A DNA stretch of 8,762 nucleotides from an uncultured Solirubrobacterales bacterium (GCA_903959665.1 CAJBXY010000215.1:1-8762); one strand, 5' to 3'; shown: positions 1-6,988, counted from the stretch's first letter. A program made the numbers and translations. Notes: generated from the sequence alone by a model not told the origin.

Positions 1-276
1 AGGTGTGCGCGAGAGGTCCCAAGCCATGATCCCTGCGCCGCCGCGGTAGAAGGCGCCGGCCGAGGCGAGCATCCGCCCGTAACGGATCGGCACGAGCCGC
101 TGAACACGCTCAGCTCCCTGGGCTTCAAGGATCGCGAGCGGGTCGGGGCGCTGAGGATCCGGCTCCCACTCACGGTGCGCGGCGCGCGGCACCTGCTTGC
201 GCAGCGACTTGCCGTGCTCGGCGGGGGTCAGCTCGTTGGCTGGCGCCTCGGGCGTCGTTCTCTTCCTCAGCTTCAT
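1..276 (-). CDS. DUF2252 family protein, N-terminal 92 residues (runs off the left edge)
   Basis: Reading the minus strand from an ATG at 276-274 gives 92 codons without a stop, leaving the window at base 1. The peptide begins MKLRKRTTPEAP and contains VPRAAHREWEPDPQRPDPLA followed by ERVQRLVPIRYGRMLASAGA and FYRGGAGIMAWDLSRTP. From memory this is the characteristic start of DUF2252 proteins: the 'VPR..H..W.P...RPDP' block, then 'LVPIRYGRM..S...FYRG.A..MA.DL'. These are usually about 400-450 residues, so most of the gene is outside. DUF2252 proteins are related to the aminoglycoside-phosphotransferase/kinase-like fold, but their reaction is not established and I assign none. There is only a weak purine stretch (TAGAG) upstream of the ATG and no in-frame start just before it. 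The gene diverges from the exporter operon, so a shared role is not implied. Confidence 0.85.
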   Translation of the reverse strand, partial: MKLRKRTTPEAPANELTPAEHGKSLRKQVPRAAHREWEPDPQRPDPLAILEAQGAERVQRLVPIRYGRMLASAGAFYRGGAGIMAWDLSRTP

Positions 277-683
277 AGCTGGGAACTCTACGTGACGGCA
301 CGCATCCGATCGCCGCTAGGCGGCACCGCCCGCTCCGTCACTCGCACCATCAGGCTGAAGAAAACCAGCAGCGGCATAACCGGCTAGGGGCGGATGCGTC
401 AGCACGCTCAGCGACTGCCGCAATAACGGCACGCGGTTCCTCAACTAGGGCAATCCGGTGACGCTCACTGATACTCCCTACACTGAGCTGACTCCAATGC
501 GCCGACGCTTCAGCCGTAGCCGTTTCACTCGGCCAGCAGGTCAATCGGACCGCACCGCTGCGCCAGCACTTGCGGCTTGCTGCGTGCCGCGAGAGCCAAG
601 CACGCGCCAACGCTCACGGCCGGCGATTGGAACGAGGCGGTCGACCGTTGCCTGACCGCGGGCAGGACCAACCCAGCGACCCG
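277..683. other. Divergent intergenic region without a convincing gene
   Basis: About 400 bases lie between the DUF2252 start and the chosen HlyD start. Open frames on both strands are short, lack good ribosome binding sites and have arginine/serine/alanine-rich translations typical of shadow frames in GC-rich DNA. No double-glycine leader, nitrile-hydratase-like leader or Nif11-like leader peptide is seen. Two small perfect inverted repeats are present: GCCGC-TAG-GCGGC at 312-324, and TGCCG-CAATAA-CGGCA at 416-431; neither has a following T-run, so I do not call them terminators. The promoters of both flanking transcripts must lie here if the layout is right; a GATACT at 470-475 is a possible -10 box but has no good -35 partner. 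The HlyD frame is open back to 492, so part of this stretch could be coding if an upstream start is used. Confidence 0.6.
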
Positions 684-1448
684 GTGGAGCGTGTAGCGAG
701 TAGCTCGCACGTAGTTTCGCGGCCGCTAGCGATCGCCTTGGCGGGCATCCTTCTGCTCGTCGCGGCGGCCGTTATCTGGATCGTTCTCGCCCAGGCGCAG
801 GACACGATCGGCGGTCGCGGCATCATTCTTCCGGAGTCTGGTTTAGCTGAGGTTCGCGCGCCGCGCGCCGGGGAGGTAGCTGAGCTGCTGGTCGCCCCCG
901 GGAGTATCGTCGCGAAGGGGCAGCGCGTCGCGCGGATCGACTTGCGAGCAAACGGCTGGGATTATGCGACCAGCCCGGTTGCCGGCCAGATCGCCGATGT
1001 TCCAACAGGCGAAGGGGTGACTGTTGGAACGGACGACGCGCTGATGTTCGTGGTGCCCAAGGCCAGCAAGCTAGTGCTGATTGCGTACCTTCCGGCCGGC
1101 GAGGCGAAGTCTGTGACGCCCGGCATGGACGCTCTGATCTCACCGCAGTACGTCGCCTCCGCGCAGTACGGCGACATGGAGGGCGTCGTCGTCGGCGTGG
1201 GGCTCGCGCCAGCCACCAGCGGGCGCCTGCTCGGGCTGCTCGGCGAAAACCCCTCACTGGTGAAGTACTTCATGGACGCCGGGCCGGTGCTTGAGATCAG
1301 GATCAGGCCAAAGCCTGATTCCACTTCGCCATCGGGCTTCAAGTGGACGTTCGGGAACGGCCCTCCAGGTCGAATCACGGCCGGCACGCTCGCCGACGTG
1401 TCGGTGGTGTTGGACACCCAGCCGGTCCTCGACCAGGTAACCAAGTGA
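684..1448 (+). CDS. Short HlyD-type membrane fusion protein, NHLM-exporter type
   Basis: A 254-residue periplasmic-adaptor-like protein that would connect the ABC exporter to the cell surface. Residues 1-14 are cytoplasmic, 15-36 form one transmembrane anchor (LAIALAGILLLV then AAAVIWIVL), and the rest is extracytoplasmic. Two half-lipoyl blocks follow: APRAGEVAELLVAPGSIVAKG from residue 59, and SPVAGQIADVPTGEGVTVG from residue 97. They are almost adjacent, so the long coiled-coil hairpin of classical HlyD is missing, as in short NHLM secretion proteins. A C-terminal beta domain ends in ADVSVVLDTQPV. Start choice: GTG 684 puts MERVASSS before the membrane helix, resembling the 'LERLSSP' start of the family, but it has no good Shine-Dalgarno; TTG 570 in the same frame would add 38 low-complexity Arg-rich residues. 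The stop overlaps the next gene's GTG (GTGA). HlyD family is clear; the NHLM subtype rests on synteny. Confidence 0.82.
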   Translation: MERVASSSHVVSRPLAIALAGILLLVAAAVIWIVLAQAQDTIGGRGIILPESGLAEVRAPRAGEVAELLVAPGSIVAKGQRVARIDLRANGWDYATSPVAGQIADVPTGEGVTVGTDDALMFVVPKASKLVLIAYLPAGEAKSVTPGMDALISPQYVASAQYGDMEGVVVGVGLAPATSGRLLGLLGENPSLVKYFMDAGPVLEIRIRPKPDSTSPSGFKWTFGNGPPGRITAGTLADVSVVLDTQPVLDQVTK

Positions 1449-3340
1449 CGACGGAGGCCGCGCACGTAAACTCCGTTCTCAGCGCCGCCGGGCGCAATGT
1501 GGAGCTACAGCAGACCGAACGCGAGCTTGACGAGCTTGAGGGCCTTGAGCCCGAGGCCGCCGAGACGGTTCTTCTGTCCTCATACGGACTCGACCCGGCC
1601 GGCCACCCAAACCCACGTTTCGTCCCCGAGGGTGGAACTGCGGCAGCACTGTGGGCCACCCTCCGCCCCGGTCGTCGGGGTCTAGCTTTCATACTCGTTG
1701 CCGCGCTCGCTGGAATCGTGCCCGCGCTCGCAGTGCCGCTTCTGATCCAGCTCTACGTCAACGAGTACCTCGTCGGCGGGGATGTTCAGTGGCGGCCAAC
1801 GGTGATCGTCGGTGTCATCGCGGCCAGCTTGGTCGCCTTCGCTCTGCGGGCGCTGCAGGTTCGCGTGGCAGCGCGCCTCGCCCAGCGCCTGCTAGGCGAA
1901 GGGCAGATGGCTTTCGCATGGCACGTCCTACGCATGCGGGTACCGGATTTAACCGACGCTGGCCCCGGGGCGATTGCCGCTCGCGCTGCCGCGGTCAACC
2001 GCTCCGGCTTTCTGGCCGGATTTCTAGTTCCGCTTGCCGCGGTGGGGGCAATCAACGTTTTCGTATTTACGATCGCGATGCTGCTGCTTGATTTCACGAT
2101 GGGCTTAGTCGGCCTTGGAGTTGCTGCGATATCGATGCTGGCGTCTGCCGCGGTGCTCCGCTGGAGGAGCACAGTCCAGGAGCATGCGACCGCCGAGTCA
2201 TCTGCCCTCTACGACCTCAGCGCCGAGATCATCGGCGGCATCGATTCGGTTAAGGCTCCAGCCTGGGAAGGTCTGGCTTTCAAGGAGTGGGCGGTCCAGC
2301 GGCGGCGTTTAGGGATCGCGGTATCGCGCTTAGGGATCGCGACCCAGTGGACCGGACTGATCCCGATCCTCGCACTCGGCCTCGGCCTCGGCCTCAGCTT
2401 GGCGGTCGGTTCCTATGAGGTGGCGGCCGGCACGCTCTCGGTGGGAAACCTTGTTGCCTCGCAGGCCTTTCTGACTCTACTTCTCGGTGGCCTCAGCTCG
2501 CTCGTGTGGACCGGCGCGCTGGCGCAGACAACAACCTCCTCAATTGCGCTTTCCCACGAGATGTTGGTTCGCCCGCTCGACCCCGAGGTGGTTTCTCAAG
2601 GAACCGAGGCTGATGACGGCGAGCGCTTAGCGGGTGAGGTTCGCGCCGTAAATCTGAGCTTCGGATTCGATCGTCAGCGCCCGCCCTTGATCGACGACCT
2701 GGAGCTCCGCATTCCGGCGGGCGCAAGGGTGGCGCTGGTCGGGTCAACCGGCAGCGGTAAGACGACGATCTCCCGCCTGCTGATCGGAGAGCTTCGCCCG
2801 TGGTCGGGGATCGTTGAGCTCGACGGCGTTCCACGGCTGGCGGTTGCTCGCGCCAAGCGATCACGCTCAATGGCATATGTTCCCCAAAGCCCAATCCTCT
2901 TTCCCGGGTCTGTTCGAGACAACCTAAGCATGTGGGATCCGGCCGTAACGGATGATCAGATCCGCCGAGCAGCGCAGGACGCCTGCATCGACGAAACGAT
3001 CCTCGCTCGGTCCGGCGGCTTCAACGCTGAGGTTGTCGGGCGCGACGGGGGTTTCAGCGGCGGTGAGCTGCAGCGCCTTGCGATCGCCCGTGCGCTGGCG
3101 CGTAACCCATCGGTTCTTGTGCTGGATGAGGCGACAAGCGCCCTCGACCCGATACTGGAGGCGCGTATCGAGGAGAACATCCGCGCCCGCAGATGCTCAG
3201 CGATCGTCGTCGCGCACCGGCTGAGCACCGTTCGCGGCGCCGATCAGATCCTCGTCGTCGATAACGGGCAGGTCGTCCAGCGCGGAACATTTGACGAGAT
3301 TTCCGGCGAGGGCGCGTTCGCGGAGCTTCTACATGCCTGA
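1445..3340 (+). CDS. NHLM-type ABC transporter permease/ATPase (ABC1) lacking the C39 peptidase domain
   Basis: A 631-residue fused exporter half-transporter. The N-terminal 78 residues are acidic and soluble (ELQQTERELDELEGLEPEAA). A six-helix-type membrane domain starts near residue 79 (GLAFILVAALAGIVPALAV), and a complete ATPase follows: Walker A GSTGSGKTT 433-441, Q-loop Gln481 (VPQSP), signature FSGGELQ 537-543, Walker B VLVLDE 557-562 and H-loop His591 (VVAHRLST). It should be catalytically competent. The family member at this place in NHLM clusters normally has about 700 residues or more, with an N-terminal C39 cysteine peptidase that cuts the leader at a Gly-Gly site; here nothing like its Cys/His motifs is present and there is no room for it. 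The GTG at 1445 was chosen because it forms a GTGA overlap with the HlyD stop and has AGG at 1435-1437; a longer in-frame reading from 1343 would lie inside HlyD. The gene overlaps the next by 8 bases. Confidence 0.88.
   Translation: MTTEAAHVNSVLSAAGRNVELQQTERELDELEGLEPEAAETVLLSSYGLDPAGHPNPRFVPEGGTAAALWATLRPGRRGLAFILVAALAGIVPALAVPLLIQLYVNEYLVGGDVQWRPTVIVGVIAASLVAFALRALQVRVAARLAQRLLGEGQMAFAWHVLRMRVPDLTDAGPGAIAARAAAVNRSGFLAGFLVPLAAVGAINVFVFTIAMLLLDFTMGLVGLGVAAISMLASAAVLRWRSTVQEHATAESSALYDLSAEIIGGIDSVKAPAWEGLAFKEWAVQRRRLGIAVSRLGIATQWTGLIPILALGLGLGLSLAVGSYEVAAGTLSVGNLVASQAFLTLLLGGLSSLVWTGALAQTTTSSIALSHEMLVRPLDPEVVSQGTEADDGERLAGEVRAVNLSFGFDRQRPPLIDDLELRIPAGARVALVGSTGSGKTTISRLLIGELRPWSGIVELDGVPRLAVARAKRSRSMAYVPQSPILFPGSVRDNLSMWDPAVTDDQIRRAAQDACIDETILARSGGFNAEVVGRDGGFSGGELQRLAIARALARNPSVLVLDEATSALDPILEARIEENIRARRCSAIVVAHRLSTVRGADQILVVDNGQVVQRGTFDEISGEGAFAELLHA
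2305..2341 (+). repeat. 21-base-period tandem duplication inside ABC1
   Basis: Bases 2305-2320 and 2326-2341 match at 15 of 16 positions with a period of 21 bases, sharing TTAGGGATCGCG. In the ABC1 frame this encodes RRLGIAVSRLGIA, so seven residues are duplicated in frame in the cytoplasmic loop between membrane helices. It looks like a small slippage duplication and leaves the reading frame intact. Confidence 0.65.
2375..2398 (+). repeat. CTCGGC hexamer repeat in a transmembrane helix of ABC1
   Basis: Three perfect CTCGGC copies (2375-2392) are followed by CTCAGC. They encode alternating Leu-Gly (LGLGLGLS) within a membrane helix of ABC1. This is a simple in-frame codon repeat; copy number could vary between strains without breaking the frame. 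Confidence 0.7.
3322..3325 (+). promoter_or_regulatory. Shine-Dalgarno GGAG for the second ABC transporter
   Basis: GGAG lies 7 bases before the ATG at 3333, inside the end of ABC1. It decides the start of ABC2 in favour of ATG 3333 over the in-frame TTG at 3291. Confidence 0.65.
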
Positions 3341-5462
3341 GAACCCCGTCCTCGACGCTGCTGCCGACGCAATCGCCGGCGCCGGCTCCGCCGCCGCGGC
3401 GGGCATCGCAGCAGCGCATTTCGACGACCCCCTAAGCGACGCCTATTCGATCGCTGCGGCGGCAGTCGGGAAGACGATTCACCTGCCGGATCCGCAGGAG
3501 CGTCATCGGCTAGCTCCCGGCGACGCCCTGGCCGCCAGTTCGGGGCTGCTCACAGCGCCGCGTGAGCTGGAAGGCCAGTGGTGGAGAACCTCCGCCGATC
3601 CGCTGATCCTCAAAAGCGACGGGCAGATCACCGTCTCCCTCCCCGTTCGCGCTGGTTCGGTTCTTGTGACTGCGGCAACGCGCCTGCGGCGGCGGGCCAA
3701 ACGCTCGACCTGCCGTGGTCTGCCTGCCACGGTGGTTGCGGTGATACCCGATGTTCCGAGCGAAACCGACTGGCTCAGCCTCGTGAAGTGGTCGCTGGGG
3801 CGGCGGCGCGGCTCGCTCTGGCTGATCCTCCTGCTCTCACTAATTACCGGCGCCGCAGCGTTTCTTCTGCCGGCCGCCACGGCGGTGATCTTTGGACAGT
3901 CGCTGCCAGCCGGCGACGTCTCGCGTACGACCGCGGTCATCGCGGCGTTCCTCGTCGGCACAACCGGCGCCGGCATTGTGATGCTCGGTCGGAATTTCCT
4001 GATCGTGAAGGCTCGCGATGACATGGACCGGAGCCTCTCCGAATCAATCACCGCCCATATGATGCGGCTGGCTCCAACGTTCTTCAGGCGACAAACGACC
4101 GGGGATGTGCTCAACCGAGTTCTTTCCGTTGAGCAGGCTCGCGCGCAAGTTGACGACTCGACTGTGGGGCTCGTTCTCGCCGGGCTCTTCGGCACCTGCA
4201 ACCTCATCGTCCTCTTCTTCATCGCCGTCCCCGCGGCGATCGCCGTAACCGCGACGGTCGTGCTGGTGGTCGGGGTCTCACTCTGGCTTCAGCTTCGCGC
4301 TCAGGCCACCCTCGTGCAGCTGCTCGAAGAACGAAGCCAAGCGGATGCCTCTCTGATGGACCTAACTCAGGCAATCGTGCCAATCCGGGTAAGCGGCGCC
4401 GAAGACCGCGCGCTAGCCCGATGGGCGGCAGTGCAATCACGGGCTCTGGCTTTGTTCACGAAGCGAATGCGGTTCCTCAACGCTTCGGAACCGATCGACA
4501 TGGTTGCCCCCGTGATCATCTCCGCCGTTCTTGTAGCCGCGATGGGTGGGATCTCCGGGCCGACAGCGGCGGCAACCTTCATGGCGGCATACGCCGCCGT
4601 GATCCAGATGTCGGTCGCAGTCGTGATGCTAACCCAGAACCTTGTCGTCCTCACCGGCGCGGGTGCGGTACTGGCACGCGGCGGAGAGCTCGCGGCCGAG
4701 CGGCCCGAAGGCCAGCCCAGCGACGTTCCCGCGCGCCCACTTGGCGGAGCGGTTGAGCTTTCAGATGTCGACTTCGGCTACGGCCCGGAGCAGCCGCTGC
4801 TGTTCGAGCGGCTGTCGCTGCGAATCGAGAAGGGCGAATTCGTCGCCATCGTCGGCTCGTCTGGTAGCGGCAAGACGACGGTGCTTCGACTGCTGCTGGG
4901 GTTCGAAAACCCAATCAAGGGTTCGGTCGCATACGACGGAATCGACCTTGCCGACCTTGACGTTCACTCGGTGCGTCGCCAGATAGGCACGGTGCTGCAG
5001 AGCGCACGGCCGTTCGGCAAAACGATCCGAGACTGCGTTGCTGGGCCGCGGCTGCTGGATGACGCTGAAATTTGGAGCCTTCTGGCGATGTCAGGGCTGG
5101 AGGGCGACGTGCGCGCGCTGGACGGTGCGCTGGATGCCAAGGTCGGCGCCGATGGTGGAACGCTCTCCGGAGGGCAGAGCCAACGTTTGATGATCGCGCG
5201 CGCTTTGGCGGGCGATCCCCAAGTGCTGCTGCTCGACGAGGCAACCAGCGCGCTTGACAATGTCACGCAGCGCATCGTTGTGAAGACGCTGTTGGATCGT
5301 CCGGTTACGCGGATCGTCGTCGCCCACCGGCTGAGCACTGTCCAACGCGCCGATCGCGTAATCGTGATGGACCACGGGCGCATTGTCGAGCAGGGCCCTC
5401 CAGATGAGCTTGCGGCGGCCGGTGGCAGCTTCGCAGCGCTCGCAAAGAGGCAGGAACTCTGA
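3333..5462 (+). CDS. NHLM-type ABC transporter permease/ATPase (ABC2) with N-terminal accessory domain
   Basis: A 709-residue exporter subunit. Residues 1-160 form a soluble domain: an Ala-rich start, then GQWWRTSADPLILKSDGQIT (Trp83-Trp84) and SLPVRAG. This resembles the 'WW....PLL......PVALLP' stretch I associate with the second ABC protein of NHLM systems. The membrane domain begins near residue 161 (SLWLILLLSLITGAAAFLLP) with further hydrophobic segments up to about residue 450. The ATPase is complete: Walker A GSSGSGKTT 508-516, Q-loop Gln556 (VLQSARPF), canonical signature LSGGQ 611-615 preceded by GADGGT, Walker B VLLLDE 631-636, H-loop His665. It probably pairs with ABC1 as a heterodimer. 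ATG 3333 is chosen for its GGAG and for the 8-base overlap with ABC1; its stop shares one base with the next ATG (TGATG). It has no peptidase motif either. NHLM assignment is by motif memory and gene order; exporter function is firm. Confidence 0.88.
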   Translation: MPENPVLDAAADAIAGAGSAAAAGIAAAHFDDPLSDAYSIAAAAVGKTIHLPDPQERHRLAPGDALAASSGLLTAPRELEGQWWRTSADPLILKSDGQITVSLPVRAGSVLVTAATRLRRRAKRSTCRGLPATVVAVIPDVPSETDWLSLVKWSLGRRRGSLWLILLLSLITGAAAFLLPAATAVIFGQSLPAGDVSRTTAVIAAFLVGTTGAGIVMLGRNFLIVKARDDMDRSLSESITAHMMRLAPTFFRRQTTGDVLNRVLSVEQARAQVDDSTVGLVLAGLFGTCNLIVLFFIAVPAAIAVTATVVLVVGVSLWLQLRAQATLVQLLEERSQADASLMDLTQAIVPIRVSGAEDRALARWAAVQSRALALFTKRMRFLNASEPIDMVAPVIISAVLVAAMGGISGPTAAATFMAAYAAVIQMSVAVVMLTQNLVVLTGAGAVLARGGELAAERPEGQPSDVPARPLGGAVELSDVDFGYGPEQPLLFERLSLRIEKGEFVAIVGSSGSGKTTVLRLLLGFENPIKGSVAYDGIDLADLDVHSVRRQIGTVLQSARPFGKTIRDCVAGPRLLDDAEIWSLLAMSGLEGDVRALDGALDAKVGADGGTLSGGQSQRLMIARALAGDPQVLLLDEATSALDNVTQRIVVKTLLDRPVTRIVVAHRLSTVQRADRVIVMDHGRIVEQGPPDELAAAGGSFAALAKRQEL
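5452..5455 (+). promoter_or_regulatory. Shine-Dalgarno AGGA for the DUF218 gene
   Basis: AGGA sits 6 bases before ATG 5462, within the last codons of ABC2. Together with the TGATG stop-start junction it supports coupled translation and fixes the start. Confidence 0.6.
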
Positions 5463-6133
5463 TGCGAAAGGCAACGACGGGGGCGATCACTTTCGGCGTC
5501 GTCGCGCCGGCGGCTGCGGCTGCGGTGATTGGCTGGGTTCATCATCACGTCGCCGCCGCCGAGCGTCGCGCGATTTCCGCAAGGGCCGACGCGCCGGCCG
5601 CGGAGGCGCTTGTCGTGCTTGGCGCCGAAGCATGGCCAGATGGCCCAAGTGGGCTTCTTCGGCGGCGACTGGATCGTGCGATTGAGCTTTGGACTTCCGG
5701 GGCTGCACCGCTGATAGCCATCTCAGGCGGTTGGGACGGCCGCGTCGACGAGATCGACGTGATGCGCGATTACCTCCGCGCGAACGGCGTGCCCGGTCGG
5801 GCTATCCGAGATCTGCGCCCTGGCAATACCACGAGGGATTCGCTCTCGGCCGCGCGGGCGGCAGGCTACCGGCGAGTAGTGGTGGTGAGCTGCGGCTTCC
5901 ACGCTCACCGAATCGAATCTGAAGCGCGGCGTCAGCGGCTCGAAGCCCGCGTACTGGCTCCCGCTCCCTTGGTTGGCAGCGAGGCGACGCGGATCGAGAA
6001 TGGGTGGCGCCGCACCGAGACACTCGCGAGCATCTGGTACGCGCTCCCTCCGGGCCTTACCGTGGCGCTCGACACCGGCCCCGGTTCGCTCAGGCACACC
6101 CTCCCCTCGCTTCTGACCACACCGTCCCGGTGA
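5462..6133 (+). CDS. Membrane-anchored YdcF/SanA/ElyC-like (DUF218) protein
   Basis: A 223-residue protein with an N-terminal hydrophobic segment (about residues 5-24, ending WVHHH) that is probably an uncleaved anchor or signal, placing the domain outside the membrane. The DUF218 fold is recognisable by ALVVLGA at 49-55, an arginine-rich LLRRRLDRAIELW helix, ISGGWD at 87-92, YLRANGVPGRAI, GNTTRDSL around Asn122, and a VVSCGFHAHR block with His147 and His149. In the family the segment before Asn usually reads 'ED.S.NT.EN'; here it is LRPGNTTRDS, so the acidic residue before the loop is lost and Glu-Asn is changed. DUF218 members such as SanA and ElyC act in envelope barrier or peptidoglycan-lipid metabolism, but their reaction is unclear, and I infer only an envelope role. 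It is joined to ABC2 by TGATG and to the next gene by GTGA, indicating one operon with the exporter. Confidence 0.85.
   Translation: MRKATTGAITFGVVAPAAAAAVIGWVHHHVAAAERRAISARADAPAAEALVVLGAEAWPDGPSGLLRRRLDRAIELWTSGAAPLIAISGGWDGRVDEIDVMRDYLRANGVPGRAIRDLRPGNTTRDSLSAARAAGYRRVVVVSCGFHAHRIESEARRQRLEARVLAPAPLVGSEATRIENGWRRTETLASIWYALPPGLTVALDTGPGSLRHTLPSLLTTPSR
6040..6093 (+). repeat. Imperfect direct repeat, copy A (3' part of the DUF218 gene)
   Basis: Bases 6040-6093 match 6989-7042 at 43 of 54 positions without gaps by my hand alignment; the core 6056-6093 matches 7005-7042 at 33 of 38. In this copy the sequence encodes ALPPGLTVALDTGPGSL of the DUF218 protein. Confidence 0.65.
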
Positions 6134-6930
6134 TCGAGGCCGCTCAAGCCGAGTGCCGCGGCCTACTGGCGCAGTTCGCGCGAGAGGCCGGCCGGTCAGC
6201 AGCAATCCACGTGCAGGCAGGTGGCACCGAGTTCACCGAGGGTGCCAATGAGGAGATCGCCCGGCCGGCCGCAAGCCTGCTGAAGGTGCCCTTGGCGATG
6301 GCGGCCGAGGAGGCGCTGCAGGACGGCTCGCTCCGCTCGCACAACACGGTTGCGGTCTCCGACATCCTTGCCAGGGTTGACGACCCTTCCGCGTTGCGCG
6401 TGCTCAGCCTCGACTCACGGCTACCCGTCCCTGACGTGATCGGTCTAACAATTGCCCTTAGCGATCAAGCCTGCGCCGCTTGGTTGCTGGAGGCCGTCGG
6501 CATCGCGAGGGTGCGCGCGCTAATTGAGCGAGAGCGCCTCGCGATAGAGGCGCATTGCGACCCGCTTGCCGCAGGCGGCCCGCTAACCGGGACGGCAACG
6601 GCAAGCGCTGCGCTGCGCCTGATCGAACTTGCCGATGATCGCTCCCGCTACCCGCTGCTGGCCGCTTCGCTCGAGCAGGTTGTTCAGGCTTCGCGCATCC
6701 CGCTCGGCGCGACCGAAGAAGATCTCCGTCTCGCCCACAAGACCGGTTCGCTCAGCGGCGTCGCAAATGACGTCGCGGTAATCGGCTGCGCCGCCGGGTC
6801 GGTCCGGCTGGCGTTCCTCTCGGAGGACCAACACGACACGCTGATCACCGGTTACGAGATGGGAATCTGCACGCGCGGAGTGCTCGAGGCCTCGGGGCTG
6901 GTAGCCCAAACCTCCGTCAGTCTCGGCTAA
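6130..6930 (+). CDS. Serine hydrolase of the class A beta-lactamase/PBP-like fold, no signal peptide
   Basis: A 266-residue protein with the three active-site blocks of penicillin-recognising serine enzymes: SLLK with nucleophile Ser49 and Lys52 (SxxK), SDQ at 111-113 in place of SDN, and KTG at 204-206 followed by SLSG. The Ser-to-KTG spacing of 155 residues is near that of class A beta-lactamases. The omega-loop 'ExxLN' motif that carries the deacylating Glu is not seen; the region reads IEAHCDPLAAG. So a true beta-lactamase is doubtful; a PBP-like or esterase/peptidase role is as likely. The N terminus (MIEAAQAECRGLLAQFA) is amphipathic, without a signal peptide, suggesting a cytoplasmic protein, as in many actinobacterial 'serine hydrolases'. 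GTG 6130 is chosen because it overlaps the DUF218 stop (GTGA), with no Shine-Dalgarno, implying reinitiation; an earlier in-frame start at 6004 would lie inside DUF218. It is the last gene of the chain. Confidence 0.85.
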   Translation: MIEAAQAECRGLLAQFAREAGRSAAIHVQAGGTEFTEGANEEIARPAASLLKVPLAMAAEEALQDGSLRSHNTVAVSDILARVDDPSALRVLSLDSRLPVPDVIGLTIALSDQACAAWLLEAVGIARVRALIERERLAIEAHCDPLAAGGPLTGTATASAALRLIELADDRSRYPLLAASLEQVVQASRIPLGATEEDLRLAHKTGSLSGVANDVAVIGCAAGSVRLAFLSEDQHDTLITGYEMGICTRGVLEASGLVAQTSVSLG

Positions 6931-6988
6931 AGCGGATACGCCAGCGCGCCCAGCCACCGGCACCGGCACCGCAGAGCGCTAGCGATTT

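Noticed and set aside
312..324. GCCGC-TAG-GCGGC inverted repeat as an operator or terminator
   Set aside because: Only a 5-base stem in GC-rich DNA and no T-run; such repeats are expected by chance.
416..431. TGCCG-CAATAA-CGGCA hairpin as a terminator
   Set aside because: Short stem, no T-run, and no gene ends just upstream on either strand.
350..610. Small minus-strand frame in the divergent intergenic region
   Set aside because: Arg/Ala/Ser-rich, no ribosome binding site and no resemblance to a leader peptide or regulator.
962..1465. Minus-strand open frame opposite HlyD
   Set aside because: Shadow of the lipoyl-domain gene; no start signal or recognisable domain.
3503..4222. Long minus-strand open frame of 239 codons inside ABC2
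   Set aside because: It is antisense to clear transporter sequence, has Arg/Ser/Thr-rich composition typical of shadow frames and shows no family motif.
5723..6205. Minus-strand open frame opposite the DUF218 gene
   Set aside because: Antisense to a well-supported gene, Arg/Pro-rich, no motif and no ribosome binding site.
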